The notes: generated by a model not told the origin, from the letters alone. A DNA stretch of 64,000 nt from QHXN01 sp963785125 (GCA_963785125.1 CAWATU010000007.1:1798001-1862000), one strand, 5' to 3'. Shown: positions 18,195-27,322, counted from the stretch's first letter. A program made the numbers and translations.

Positions 18195-19196
18195 ATGAGC
18201 AGACGTTTATTTAACCTCGCGGCCGTCGGCGCGCTGACGCTCGGTCTCGCGTCCGCGACCTTCGCGCAGGAGCCGCAGCCGCAACCGCAGCCGCAACCCC
18301 AACCGCAGACACAGCCACACCCACAACCGCAGACACAACCGCAGACTACGACCGTGACGACGACGCAGACCGCGCAGGCCGTCCAGAACCCCGACGGCAC
18401 CTGGACGGTCGTCCAGTACCCGGCGGGCAAGGAGGTCATCGTAGACTTCACGCCCGCGCCGAACTTCTCGACCGCCAAGGGGCGGGCCAAGATCATGCGT
18501 ATGCCCGACCACACGACGGTCACGCTCGACCTCTCGGGGCTGCCGGCCGACGCCGCGGCCATGAACCTCTACGCCGTGGACCCGTTCGGCAAGGTGACGC
18601 TGCTCGGCCCCGTCGCCTTCAATAACGGCGTCTCGACGCAGAGCTTTAACACGCCGCTCGACCGCTTCATGCTCGTGCTCTCGCCCGAGGCTGAATTGAA
18701 GAGCTACACGCCGACCGTGGCCTACTCCTTCCGCAGCGCCGTGCCGCAGGGGCTCGCCGTCATACCGATGACGAGCGCGGAGGGCGAGCGCGTCGCCGCG
18801 ACCACGACCGCGGGCGCGACGACCGCCTACACCGCGCCGCTGCTCGGCGTCCCGACCTACGACCGCGGCGACACGACCGACGTGAAGGTCAAGCTGGCCG
18901 GCGCGCTGACGGGCGCGCGCGTCAACTTCCAGATTACGCCGCGCAAGGACGGCCCGACCACCATCGTCGCGCGCTTCCACGAGCTGAAGGAGGCGCCCGC
19001 CGGCCAGGTCTACGTGCTCTGGGCCGTCTCGGCCGACAACAAGTTCACGAAGCTCGGCCAGGTCGTGAACACCGGCCAGCGCAACGAGGCCGAGGTCAAG
19101 TCCGAGACGACGCTCAACGACTTCGGCCTTCTCATCACGCTCCAGCCCGAAGGCGACTCCATCGCCGGCGACGTGGTCGGCACGGTCATCCGCTAG
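18195..19196 (+). CDS. secreted protein with Pro-Gln repeat linker
   Basis: 333 residues. ATG follows GGAGGGACAGACGA. A signal peptide (NLAAVGALTLGLASATFAQ) is followed by a PQPQ/TQPHPQPQ low-complexity linker (about residues 25-50) and a Thr/Gln stretch. The rest reads as two beta-rich segments (AKGRAKIMRMPDHTTVTLDLSGLP; TDVKVKLAGALTGARVNFQITPR). Phrases such as YAVDPFGKVTLLGPV and QVYVLWAVSADNKFTKLGQV resemble the extracytoplasmic part of RskA-like anti-sigma factors (YQLWLV-type), without a sigma-binding domain. Function is unknown; probably periplasmic or surface. Confidence 0.78.
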   Translation: MSRRLFNLAAVGALTLGLASATFAQEPQPQPQPQPQPQTQPHPQPQTQPQTTTVTTTQTAQAVQNPDGTWTVVQYPAGKEVIVDFTPAPNFSTAKGRAKIMRMPDHTTVTLDLSGLPADAAAMNLYAVDPFGKVTLLGPVAFNNGVSTQSFNTPLDRFMLVLSPEAELKSYTPTVAYSFRSAVPQGLAVIPMTSAEGERVAATTTAGATTAYTAPLLGVPTYDRGDTTDVKVKLAGALTGARVNFQITPRKDGPTTIVARFHELKEAPAGQVYVLWAVSADNKFTKLGQVVNTGQRNEAEVKSETTLNDFGLLITLQPEGDSIAGDVVGTVIR

Positions 19197-19222
19197 CCGA
19201 ACCCGTCCAAAGCGCAATGGAC

Positions 19223-19263
19223 GAGAGGGCCGCTCCTTCGAAGGAGCGGCCCTCTCCTGTTTT
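19223..19263 (+). terminator. Rho-independent terminator
   Basis: Arms GAGAGGGCCGCTCCTT (19223-19238) and AAGGAGCGGCCCTCTC (19241-19256) form a perfect stem closed by a TTCGAA tip, followed by CTGTTTT. It lies 27 nt after the stop of the PQ-repeat protein. Confidence 0.8.
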
Positions 19264-19318
19264 GAACTTGGCAAAATGCCTTACAAAACCGTACCCGACA
19301 CAGTTTCGACAAAAGCGG

Positions 19319-19347
19319 TTGACATCTGCGTGAATCCCGGCATAATG
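19319..19347 (+). promoter_or_regulatory. sigma-70-type promoter of the protease gene
   Basis: Consensus -35 TTGACA at 19319-19324, a 17-nt spacer and -10 ATAATG at 19342-19347. Initiation near 19355 excludes a start codon at 19276 and supports the start at 19471 (or 19414). Confidence 0.7.
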
Positions 19348-19470
19348 GCCGAACGCCGCTGTCGCAAGGCGCGGCCAAGAGCAGTTGGGTTTCTCGCGTT
19401 GAACCCCTCCCCGATGGAGCCTCTGAAAGCCTCGGACTCCGAACTCCTTTTTGAGAAGAAAGCCCCCGAG

Positions 19471-20625
19471 ATGTTGAACCGCAAGCTTCCCCCGTGGCTG
19501 GCGCTCGTCGCCCTTTTCTTCTTTGCTGCCGCGTCGGCGCGCGCCGAAGGCGAGTCGCTCCCCGAACTCATCCGCCGCGTCAAGCCCTCGGTCGTCTCCG
19601 TCATCACCTACAACGCAAAGGGCGAGGTCGCGCTCACGGGCAGCGGCTTCTTCATACGGCCGGGGCAGGTTCTGACGAACCTCCACGTCGTCGAGGGCGC
19701 GCATCACGCCGAGGTGCGCACGTTCGAGGGCAAGGGCAAGACCTATCAGGTCTCGGGGCTGACGAGCGTGGACGAGGACGGCGACCTCGCCGTCCTCGGC
19801 GTCGAGATGCCTGCGGAGCGCGCGAGCGTGGTCGAGATGACGACGGCCGTCCCCGAGGAGGGCGAGCGCGTCTTCGTCATCGGCAACCCCCTGCGGCTCG
19901 AAGGGTCGGTCGCCGACGGCATCGTCTCGGCCGTGCGCGAGGTGCCGGGCCTCGGCCGCATCGTGCAGATCACGGCGCCCATCTCGCACGGCAATTCCGG
20001 CAGTCCGGTCTTCAACATGCGTGGGCAGGTGGTCGGCGTCGTCACCATCCGCGTGATGAACGGGCAGAACATCAACCTCGCGCTCGGCGCGCCGCGCTTC
20101 ACGGCGATGAAGCCGGCCGACCGCCTCGTCAGCTTCGAGGAGCTGGCACGCAAGGCCGGCGACGAGCAGAGGCCCGACGCCCTCTCCGACTGGTGGTATC
20201 GCAACGGGCTCAACTCACTCTGGCTCGGGAACTATGACAGCGCGCTCGGCTACTTCGAGACGGCGGTGAACAAGAACCCGCAACGCGCCGACGCGTGGAT
20301 TCAGGTCGGCTTCTGTAAGGTCAAGCAGGGCAAGAACCAGGACGCCATCCGCGCCTTCGAGCAGGCGTTGAAGCTGAGACCCAACTCCTACGAGGCTTTG
20401 AACAAGCTCGGCGACGCATACTACTACGCCGGCAACTACTACAAGGCGCTCGACGCCTACAAGCGCGCCGTCAGCCTGCGGCCCGAGTTGGCCGAGGGCC
20501 ACTACAATCTCGGCGCCGTCCACCTCGAACTCGGCGAACGCGCCGAGGCGTTGGCGCAGGCCACCCTCCTCAAGCCGCTCGACGCCACGCTCCACCAGAA
20601 GCTCCTGCGCGAGATCGGCCACTGA
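19471..20625 (+). CDS. secreted trypsin-like serine protease with C-terminal TPRs
   Basis: 384 residues from ATG 19471, chosen because a signal peptide (WLALVALFFFAAASARA) follows and a promoter lies inside the longer frame. The catalytic triad is visible: His in VLTNLHVVEG, Asp in DEDGDLAVLG, Ser in HGNSGSPVFN, in the DegP/HtrA-like order. There is no PDZ domain; instead the last 150 residues are TPR repeats (SALGYFETAVNKNPQRADAW, DAIRAFEQALKLRPNSYEAL, KALDAYKRAVSLRPELAEGH). It is probably a periplasmic quality-control protease using the TPRs for substrate or partner binding. Confidence 0.88.
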   Translation: MLNRKLPPWLALVALFFFAAASARAEGESLPELIRRVKPSVVSVITYNAKGEVALTGSGFFIRPGQVLTNLHVVEGAHHAEVRTFEGKGKTYQVSGLTSVDEDGDLAVLGVEMPAERASVVEMTTAVPEEGERVFVIGNPLRLEGSVADGIVSAVREVPGLGRIVQITAPISHGNSGSPVFNMRGQVVGVVTIRVMNGQNINLALGAPRFTAMKPADRLVSFEELARKAGDEQRPDALSDWWYRNGLNSLWLGNYDSALGYFETAVNKNPQRADAWIQVGFCKVKQGKNQDAIRAFEQALKLRPNSYEALNKLGDAYYYAGNYYKALDAYKRAVSLRPELAEGHYNLGAVHLELGERAEALAQATLLKPLDATLHQKLLREIGH

Positions 20626-20628
20626 CGC

Positions 20629-20723
20629 AGAAGGCAAAAGGCAAAAATGAAGGAGGACGAGAAGCAGCGTGGCTCTCGTCCTCCTTCTGATTTTTGCCTT
20701 TTGAAGTTTGCCTTTTGCTTTCC
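20629..20723. repeat. heptad inverted repeat element 3 (TTTGCCT family), convergent space
   Basis: The left arm has AAGGCAAAAGGCAAAAAT (from 20631), and the right arm has heptamers TTTGCCT, TTTGAAG, TTTGCCT, TTTGCTT (to 20721). The inner stem is AGGAGGACGAG 20651-20661 with CTCGTCCTCCT 20675-20685. It fills the whole gap between two convergent genes and could terminate both. Confidence 0.88.
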
Positions 20724-22124
20724 CTACTCTCCCGCGGGCGGGGCGAAGATGCCCTTGTCGATCTGGCGTGGGTCGCCGATGACGACGAACTGTAGGTTGC
20801 GCATGTAGGTGTTGGCGGCGCGCTTCACGTCCGAGGGCGTGACGGCGCGGAGGCGGTCGATGAAGACGGCCGAGTTGCGCCAGCCGCCGCCGATCAGCTC
20901 GTACTGCGCCAGCTCGCCGGCCTGCGCGGCGTTCGTCTCCTGCCCCATGTAGTAGCGCGTCAGGAACTGCTGCGCCGTGGCCTTGATCTCGTCGGGGCTG
21001 ATCTCCTGCGTCTGGAGGCGGCGAATCTCGTCGAGCATCACGCGCACGGCCGTGTTCGCGTCAACCGAGGTGACGTAGATGCCGCCGGCGTTGGCGCCCT
21101 GACTCCAGAGGAAGGCGTCGGGCGCGTAGGAGAGGTTGCGGCGCACGCGCACCTCCGAGTAGACGCGGCTCTGGAGGATGCTCGACGCGACGCGCATCGG
21201 ATAGATGTCGTTCGAGGTGAGCGGCGGCGCGGCGAAGAGGCCCTGCACGTAGTTGGTCGGGAGCGCGCGCTCGGTGACGGCCACGGTCGGCGTGCGGAAG
21301 GAGAGCTGGGGCAGCGGCTCCGACTTGTAGTCGCCCTTCGGGAGCTTCCCGAACGACGCCTCGGCCTTCCGTCGAATCTCCTGCGGGTCAACGTCGCCGA
21401 CGACGACAAGCAGCATCCGCGAGGTCTGCATCATCCGCTGGTGATAGGCGCGCACCTGTTCGAGCGTGAGCGCCGTGACGGAGGCCACGGTGCCGCGCGG
21501 GTGGTTCAGGTACGGGTGGCCGGCATAGGCCACGCGCGACTGCAACTCCTGTAGGAACGAGTCGGGCGTGTCCTCGTTGTCCGAGAGCCCGATGAGCGTG
21601 CGGCTCTTGACGCGCTCGAAGTCCTCGGGCCTGAAGCTCGGGCTGAGCGCCGAGTCGGTGAATATCTCCCACGAGCGGTCGAAGTATCTGCGAGTGCTGG
21701 CGAGCGACAGGACCGAGTAGTCGTAGTTGATGCCGTAGCTCAAACTCGTGCCCGTGCGCGACAGCTCCCGGCGCATGACCGCGAGCGGGAACTTCTGGCT
21801 GGCCTCAGTCGCCACGTCCAACATGAGCGCCTCGACGCCCGCGTTCTCGGCCGTCACGTTGCGCGCGCCGCCGCGCAGGAAGAGCCCGGCGACGACCGAC
21901 TGGCTCCCCTCGCGCCGCTTGACCAGAACTCTGAGCCCGTTGACCTCGAACTCGGTGACGAGCCGCAGCGTGTCGGCCGCCTCCTTCGAAGGCCCCGGGC
22001 CGGTCGGCCCTGTGCTCGTAATTTGCGCGCGCGCGGGGGCGGCGGTGGCGGTCAGGAGCAGGAGGGTGAGGGCCAGCGCCCACACCGCGGCCGCGTTGCG
22101 GATTTGCAGGAAAGTCGTCTTCAT
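20724..22124 (-). CDS. M16-family peptidase-like protein, inactive-subunit type
   Basis: 466 residues with a signal peptide (ALALTLLLLTATAAPARAQ). It has the M16 two-domain fold: LFLRGGARNVTAENAGVEALMLDVATEAS at the usual zinc-site position, and the conserved C-terminal segment ALPTNYVQGLFAAPPLTSNDIYPM followed by RVRRNLSYAPDAFLW. The HxxEH motif is absent (AGVEAL instead), so this is the non-catalytic, R/Y-pair type subunit seen in heterodimeric M16B proteases. The catalytic partner is the gene just upstream, 41 nt away. Periplasmic. Confidence 0.87.
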   Translation of the reverse strand: MKTTFLQIRNAAAVWALALTLLLLTATAAPARAQITSTGPTGPGPSKEAADTLRLVTEFEVNGLRVLVKRREGSQSVVAGLFLRGGARNVTAENAGVEALMLDVATEASQKFPLAVMRRELSRTGTSLSYGINYDYSVLSLASTRRYFDRSWEIFTDSALSPSFRPEDFERVKSRTLIGLSDNEDTPDSFLQELQSRVAYAGHPYLNHPRGTVASVTALTLEQVRAYHQRMMQTSRMLLVVVGDVDPQEIRRKAEASFGKLPKGDYKSEPLPQLSFRTPTVAVTERALPTNYVQGLFAAPPLTSNDIYPMRVASSILQSRVYSEVRVRRNLSYAPDAFLWSQGANAGGIYVTSVDANTAVRVMLDEIRRLQTQEISPDEIKATAQQFLTRYYMGQETNAAQAGELAQYELIGGGWRNSAVFIDRLRAVTPSDVKRAANTYMRNLQFVVIGDPRQIDKGIFAPPAGE

Positions 22125-22165
22125 TTCACGTCCCTATTGGAAACTTAAGCCGGGGCTCGAACCCT

Positions 22166-23728
22166 TCACTTGCCGGCGGTGGCGCTGGTCGCCTTCGGCG
22201 CGGGCTCGCCGAGCAGGTCCGCCTCGGTGAGGCCGGAGACCTTCAGCGACTCGTCCGACATCAGTGCGAGGCCGACGTGCGGCTTGCCCTGAACGTAGGT
22301 CGTCAGGTACCGATTGATGTCGGCGCGCGAGGTGGCGCGCAGGCGCTTGAGGTAGCCGCGGTAGTAGTCGAGACCCGTCGAGGCCCACCAGAAGCTGATC
22401 GTGTGCGAGTAGTCCGAGAGCTTCTCGCGCGAGTAGAGGTCGTCGGCTTCGAGCAGAGCTTTGGCGCTCTCCAACTCCTCGTCGCTGAAGTAGTCGGGGT
22501 CGTTGAAGTGCGCGATCTCGTTGTAGGCGGCGGCCGTGGCAGCCTTCGCCTTGTCGGGCGTCGTCTGAAGGATGAGCGTGATGGGCCCCGTGTTGCGCTG
22601 CGTGTAGTAGCCGAAGCCGGCCGCGGCCGCGAGCCCCGAGTCGGTCAGCGCGCGCTGGAAGCGCGAGTCGGGCTGGCGCAGGATGAAGGAGAAGACATCG
22701 GCCGCGTAAGTGGCCGCGTCGTCCTTGCCGACCGAAGGGCCTTGCCAGCCGAGTTGGATGACGACGTTCGAGACGGGCTTGCTGATAAGGGCGGCCTCGC
22801 TCTTAGCGAGCGGCGGGTGCTCGACGAGCGGGAAGTCGTCGAACGGGTTCTTCTCGCGCCGCTTCCATTCGCCGAACAGCTCCTCGACGACGCGGAAGGC
22901 TTCGGCGGGCGTCACGTCGCCGGTGACGACGATGGCCGAGTTGTTCGGTACGTAGTAGCGCGACTGGATGGTGCGCATGATCTCGGTCGTCGCGGCGCGC
23001 ACGGTCTGGCGGCTGCCGCCCGGGTCTTTGCGGCTCGGGTACTTGTAGAAGAGGCGACGGTTCATCTGCACGCCCAGCTCGCCGTAGGGGTTCGACTCGT
23101 GGCGGTCGAGTTCGCCGACGACGACCTCGCGCTCCTGCGCGAACTGCTGCTCGACCTCGTTGCGGATGATGTCGGCGGCCTGCGGGCTCGCGGCGCGCAG
23201 CTTCGCGAGGTACTCCTCGCTGAAGCCGGGGTAGATGGCCTGGTCGCGCATGTACTGCATGGCGACGGGGAAGTTCGGCGTCGTCGTCGTGAAGTAGTAG
23301 TTGACGACCTCTTCGTGCGTCTCGCCGTTGTAGACGATGCCGAGCGCGTCGATGTTGCGCATGTACTCGGTCAGGCGGCCGCGCGTCGGGCTCGTCTTGA
23401 AGAACATGTGCTCGAAGAGATGCGAGAGGCCGTTCAGCTCGGGCGGCTCGGTGAACGAGCCGTTGCGCACGGCCAGCTCGACCGTGACGAGCGGCACCGA
23501 GTGGTCTTCGAGGACGATGACTTCGAGTCCGTTCGGGAGCACCTTGTTGACGACGGGCGGGGCCTCGGCGAGCGGCCCGGGTGCGGGCGCGGGCTTCTGC
23601 GGCGCGGGGCGTGCGGGCTTCGCCGCGTTGCGCTGCGGGAGCGCCGCGGCCGGCGCGAACGCGCCGCAGAGCAGCGACGCCGCGAGCGCGAAGACAGAGA
23701 GATTGCGTCTGAGCATGTTTGACTTCAT
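22166..23728 (-). CDS. M16-family zinc peptidase (catalytic subunit)
   Basis: 520 residues from ATG 23728, chosen because it is followed by a signal peptide (LSVFALAASLLCGAFAPAAAL) and preceded by GAAGGT; the frame stays open to 23803. A Pro/Ala/Lys-rich linker precedes the peptidase domain. The inverted zinc motif HLFEH is at residues 103-107, and the downstream Glu ligand is in the TRGRLTEYMRNI...NGETHEEVVNYYFT region. Its partner subunit lacking the motif follows in the same operon, so the pair probably forms a clam-shell heterodimer degrading oligopeptides in the periplasm. Confidence 0.9.
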   Translation of the reverse strand: MKSNMLRRNLSVFALAASLLCGAFAPAAALPQRNAAKPARPAPQKPAPAPGPLAEAPPVVNKVLPNGLEVIVLEDHSVPLVTVELAVRNGSFTEPPELNGLSHLFEHMFFKTSPTRGRLTEYMRNIDALGIVYNGETHEEVVNYYFTTTTPNFPVAMQYMRDQAIYPGFSEEYLAKLRAASPQAADIIRNEVEQQFAQEREVVVGELDRHESNPYGELGVQMNRRLFYKYPSRKDPGGSRQTVRAATTEIMRTIQSRYYVPNNSAIVVTGDVTPAEAFRVVEELFGEWKRREKNPFDDFPLVEHPPLAKSEAALISKPVSNVVIQLGWQGPSVGKDDAATYAADVFSFILRQPDSRFQRALTDSGLAAAAGFGYYTQRNTGPITLILQTTPDKAKAATAAAYNEIAHFNDPDYFSDEELESAKALLEADDLYSREKLSDYSHTISFWWASTGLDYYRGYLKRLRATSRADINRYLTTYVQGKPHVGLALMSDESLKVSGLTEADLLGEPAPKATSATAGK

Positions 23729-23882
23729 AAGACCTTCACGAATTTTCACCGGGGACGCGCGGCGGACATACCGGCCGAAGGCGAGACCACTCACTCCTGA
23801 CATCCTAAACGCCTACTAAACGCCCACCCGATTCTGGCTCGCAAGTTTGAGGCGATGATAGCACGCGGGGTTGCTCAGGCGG

Positions 23883-23945
23883 AAAGTACTGAGGACTGAG
23901 TGAAGACGGGTCTTTAACTCAGTCCTCAGTCCTCAGTACTTTTTC
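23883..23945. repeat. heptad inverted repeat element 4 (CCTCAGT family)
   Basis: The left arm AAAGTACTGAGGACTGAGT starts at 23883. The right arm, 23917-23945, is its complement with one additional CCTCAGT unit inserted, so the arms differ by exactly one 7-mer. It lies 5 nt before the stop codon of the ABC ATPase gene. Confidence 0.88.
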
Positions 23946-23949
23946 CATT

Positions 23950-25215
23950 TCAATGCATCCGCCCGGCGCGCTCAGAGGCGAGGGGGAAGTTGGGGAGGAC
24001 GCGGAAGGCGACGAGGCAGAGGGTGACGCGGTTGCCGACGCGCAGGGGGGCGGCGCTCGCTTCGGACTTGGTGCGTGTGACGATGACGGGGACGCCGAGG
24101 CGGCGCTCGGGCGTCTCGGAGATTTCGTAGAGCGGCGGCTCTCCGGGCCGAGGGGCGCGCGCGACGAGGTCGAGACGGACGGTCAGGCGCTCGTAGGCGC
24201 CGACGAAGTGCTTCTCCTCGACGACGCCGTTGGCGAGCGGGTTGCAGTCGGCGGGCAGCTCTCCCTGTGGCGCCAGGCGCACGTCCTCGGGGCGGAAGAC
24301 GACCTTGACCGACTGCCCCACCTGGAAGCGTGCGGCCTCGGCCCCGGCCTCGACCGCGACCGTGCCCAGCTCGACGCGGTTGCCGCGCGCGACGACGCCT
24401 AAGAGGAGATTGGCTGCGCCGAGGAACGTCGCCACGTACTCGGTCTCGGGCCGGTTATAGACCTCCTCGGGCGTGCCGACCTGTTCGAGGTGGCCCGAGT
24501 GCAGGACGGCGATGCGGTCGCCGAGTTCGAGCGCCTCCTCCTGATCGTGCGTGATGAAGAGGGCGGGCACGTTCACCTGCCGAAGCAGCGCGCGTATCTC
24601 GCGCCGCAGGCGCACGCGTATCTGCGCGTCGAGCGCGCCGAAGGGCTCGTCGAAGAGGAGCATCTGCGGTTCGTAGGCGAGCGTGCGCGCAATCGCCACG
24701 CGCTGCTGCTGTCCACCCGAGAGTTGGCTGGGGAGCTTCTTGCGCTGGTCTACGAGGTGGACGAGTTCCAGAAGGCTCTCGACCTTCTCCTTCCGCTCGC
24801 GCCGCTTGCGCCCGCGGATGCGCAGGCCGTAGCCGACGTTCTCCTCGACGGTCATGCGCGGGAAGAGTGCGTAACTCTGGAAGATGACGCCGACGCCGCG
24901 CTCGCGCGCCGGCATCTCTGTCACGTCGCGGCCGTGGAGGTGGACGCTCCCCGAATCGGGCCGCTCAAGCCCCGCGATGACGCGGAGGATGGTGGTCTTC
25001 CCCGACCCGGAAGCGCCCAGCAGGACGAGCGCCTCGCCGTCGGCCACGTCGAAGCTCACGTCTTCGAGCACGCGCACGCCCTTGAAGCTCTTGCTCAGAC
25101 CGCGCACGCTCGCCGCCGGCGCATCGGCGGCAGGGGGCACGGCGCGCGGCCCGCCGTCCCGCGCGCCCGCGTCGGGAGTCGTGTCGGAATCGTCTTTGAC
25201 CTTCTCGGGGAGCAT
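23950..25215 (-). CDS. cysA: sulfate-type ABC transporter, ATP-binding protein
   Basis: 421 residues. Walker A LLGASGSGKTTILRVIAG, Q-loop FQSYALFPRMTVEENVGYGL, signature QLSGGQQQRVAIART, Walker B LLFDEPFGALD and switch FITHDQEEAL are all present. Residues about 270-380 form the TOBE-like regulatory domain (VKVVFRPEDVRLAP), as in CysA/ModC-like importers. A 35-residue Asp/Ala-rich N-terminal extension precedes the domain. It is the third gene of a binding protein-permease-ATPase operon. Sulfate or thiosulfate is the likely substrate; molybdate-like anions cannot be excluded. Confidence 0.85.
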   Translation of the reverse strand: MLPEKVKDDSDTTPDAGARDGGPRAVPPAADAPAASVRGLSKSFKGVRVLEDVSFDVADGEALVLLGASGSGKTTILRVIAGLERPDSGSVHLHGRDVTEMPARERGVGVIFQSYALFPRMTVEENVGYGLRIRGRKRRERKEKVESLLELVHLVDQRKKLPSQLSGGQQQRVAIARTLAYEPQMLLFDEPFGALDAQIRVRLRREIRALLRQVNVPALFITHDQEEALELGDRIAVLHSGHLEQVGTPEEVYNRPETEYVATFLGAANLLLGVVARGNRVELGTVAVEAGAEAARFQVGQSVKVVFRPEDVRLAPQGELPADCNPLANGVVEEKHFVGAYERLTVRLDLVARAPRPGEPPLYEISETPERRLGVPVIVTRTKSEASAAPLRVGNRVTLCLVAFRVLPNFPLASERAGRMH

Positions 25216-25236
25216 GACGGGTTCACCTCATCTGCT

Positions 25237-26070
25237 TCACTTGACTTCGAGCCAGTCGCGCGCGAAGAAGAGGACGCTGAAGATGGCGAAGGAGAAGAGC
25301 GCGAGCACGATGGCGACGGCGTTGGCCGCCTCGACCTGCCCCTCGTTGAACTTGGCGAAGATGTAGAGCGGGGCGGTCTGCGTGCTGCCCGCCAGGTTGC
25401 CCGAGACCAGAATCGTCGAGCCGAACTCGCCGATGGCGCGCGCGAAGGTTAAGAGAGACCCCGTCACGATGGCGCCGCGCAAGCTGGGGAGCGTCACGTG
25501 CCAGAAGGTCTGCCAGCGCGTCGCGCCGATGGTGGCCGAGGCTTCTTCGAGCGACTTGTCCATCGTCTCGAAGACCGACATCAGCACGCCGAAGGCGAGC
25601 GGGAAGGTGACGAAGATGTTGGCGAGGATGATGGCGTACGGCGTGAACATCAACTGGTGGTCTTCCGAGATGTACTGCCCGATCATCCCGTACTTCCCCC
25701 ACAGGAGCAGCAGCGCGAAGCCCGCGACCGCCGTCGGGATGGCGGTCGGGAGTGAGATGGTGACGATGATGGCCGTGCGCCCGAAGAACGTGTAGCGCGA
25801 CAGCACGTAGGCCGCCAGCAGCCCGAAGACGACGTTGAAGGCTGTCGCGTAGAAACTCGTCACCACCGAGAGCTTCAGCGCGAAGACCGCGTCCGGCGCC
25901 GTGAGCGCCCCCCAGAAGCTCCGCAGCCCGCTGCTCGTCCCGAAGATGAAGATGGACGCCAGCGGCAGCAAGATCAGCGGCAGCATCAACAGGACGACCA
26001 ACCCGAGCCCGAACGGCTTCGCCGGGTCGAACCCACGCACGTGTCGCATCGCCGAAATCGCTGCGCTCAT
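25237..26070 (-). CDS. sulfate-type ABC transporter permease
   Basis: 277 residues with about six membrane spans (GLGLVVLLMLPLILLPLASIFIF near the N-terminus). The EAA loop reads EEASATIGATRWQTFWHVTLPSLRGAIVTG, as in CysT/CysW. It is the only permease in the operon; classical sulfate systems have two different ones, so this protein probably forms a homodimer. It lies 7 nt from the binding-protein gene and 21 nt from the ATPase gene. Confidence 0.87.
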   Translation of the reverse strand: MSAAISAMRHVRGFDPAKPFGLGLVVLLMLPLILLPLASIFIFGTSSGLRSFWGALTAPDAVFALKLSVVTSFYATAFNVVFGLLAAYVLSRYTFFGRTAIIVTISLPTAIPTAVAGFALLLLWGKYGMIGQYISEDHQLMFTPYAIILANIFVTFPLAFGVLMSVFETMDKSLEEASATIGATRWQTFWHVTLPSLRGAIVTGSLLTFARAIGEFGSTILVSGNLAGSTQTAPLYIFAKFNEGQVEAANAVAIVLALFSFAIFSVLFFARDWLEVK

Positions 26071-26077
26071 AAACCCC

Positions 26078-27145
26078 TCACTTCTGCTTGACCTGCTTGC
26101 GCCACACGCCGTCGATGATGTCCGGGTAGGCGCGCTCCCAGCCGCCGAAGAGTTCGCCGACGGTGAAGGGCAGCTCGACGCGCGCGAACTCCTTGTTGGC
26201 GTCGTTGAAGGCTTCGTTGGTGACGGAACGGAAGTGGTACTTGACGAACGCCTGTTGCGCCTCGTCGCTCCAGAGGTACTTCATGAAGGCGTCGAGGAGC
26301 GGGCGCTCGTCTTCGGTGACGTTCTTGTCGATGAGGACGGCCGGGTGCTCGCTGAGGATGGTCGAGCGCGGGACGATGATTTCGAAGGGCGCGTTCGCCT
26401 GCCTCATCAAGAGCCCTTCCAGCTCGTACGTGATGAGCACGTCGCCGTAGCCGGTCTCGAACTGCGTGCGCGCCTCGCGCGCCGAGCCGGGCGTCGAGAT
26501 GACGTTCTTCCAGACCGACTTCAGGAGGCCCAACGCGCGCACCTGGTCGGCGGAGCCCGACTCGGCCTGCGACCTCTTCAACTCCGAGCCGTAGATGGCG
26601 AGGATCGACCACATCGCGCCGCCCGAGCTGTCCGGGTCGGGATGGATGAGCTTGATGCCGGGCTTGGCGAGGTCTGAGAAGTCGCGGATGCCCTTCGGGT
26701 TCCCCTTGCGGACGATGATGACGAAGGGCGTCTTGTTGACGAGGCTGTTGTGGGGGGCCGAAGTCTTCCAGTCGGCCTTGACCAACTGCTTCTCGACGAG
26801 GCGGTACACGTCGCGCTCGATGGAGAAGATGCCCACGTCGGCGGTGACGCCCTGAAGTATCTGGTTCGTGATCGTCTCAGAGCCGGCGTAAGAGGCGACG
26901 AAGCGCACGTCCTCGCCCTGCTCGCGCTTCCACTTCTCTGTGAAGCCGGGGAGCACCGCCTTGTCCATCACCTCCTTCATCACCGAAAAGCCGTAGAGCG
27001 TGATGACGCGCGCGCCACCCTTACGTGTGCTGGTCCCGGACTTCGGCAGGCACGCGCCAAGCAGTAACAGTCCCGCCGCGAGCAGAGCGCAGAGAGTATG
27101 CGCCGCGTTTTTTGAGAATAGTCTTCCCCGTACGGTGTCTCTCAT
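26078..27145 (-). CDS. sulfate-type ABC transporter substrate-binding lipoprotein
   Basis: 355 residues from ATG 27145; the frame runs open well upstream but without signal or site. Lipobox LLLLGAC marks it as a lipoprotein. The mature part follows the sulfate/thiosulfate-binding family: SYAGSETITNQILQGVTADV, PFVIIVRKGNPKGIRDFSDLAKPGI, then HPDPDSSGGAMWSILAIYG (compare the TSGGARW motif) and FETGYGDVLITYELE. It is the first gene of a three-gene importer operon. It diverges from the rhodanese gene, with a long perfect inverted repeat between them. Confidence 0.86.
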   Translation of the reverse strand: MRDTVRGRLFSKNAAHTLCALLAAGLLLLGACLPKSGTSTRKGGARVITLYGFSVMKEVMDKAVLPGFTEKWKREQGEDVRFVASYAGSETITNQILQGVTADVGIFSIERDVYRLVEKQLVKADWKTSAPHNSLVNKTPFVIIVRKGNPKGIRDFSDLAKPGIKLIHPDPDSSGGAMWSILAIYGSELKRSQAESGSADQVRALGLLKSVWKNVISTPGSAREARTQFETGYGDVLITYELEGLLMRQANAPFEIIVPRSTILSEHPAVLIDKNVTEDERPLLDAFMKYLWSDEAQQAFVKYHFRSVTNEAFNDANKEFARVELPFTVGELFGGWERAYPDIIDGVWRKQVKQK

Positions 27146-27234
27146 CCTCAACACTCCCGCCTTCGGCCCTGGGGGCTCGTCCCGTTCTGCCTTTAAAATT
27201 TGCGCATCTATAGCACACTTGAGGCCAATCGGGA

Positions 27235-27322
27235 AAGCCTTTCGGCGCGCGGGCTGGCCGCGGGGAAGCCTTCTGTGCGATGCTATCCGGGTCGGAGGGG
27301 CGGCCCGCGCGCCGAAAGGCTT
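27235..27322. repeat. 20-bp perfect inverted repeat in the divergent sulfate/rhodanese spacer
   Basis: AAGCCTTTCGGCGCGCGGGC at 27235-27254 is repeated inverted at 27303-27322, with a 48-nt loop. It differs from the heptad elements: there is no tandem unit, and it lies in a divergent space just 21 nt before the rhodanese start. It could be a leader-RNA structure, an attenuator or a regulator site. Confidence 0.75.

Noticed and set aside
22125..22165. GGCTCGAACCC between the M16 genes as a tRNA remnant
   Set aside because: Only about ten bases resemble a T-arm; no other tRNA parts are nearby.
22277..23722. 481-codon plus-strand frame opposite the M16 peptidase
   Set aside because: Antisense artefact; the M16 gene carries HLFEH and a signal peptide.
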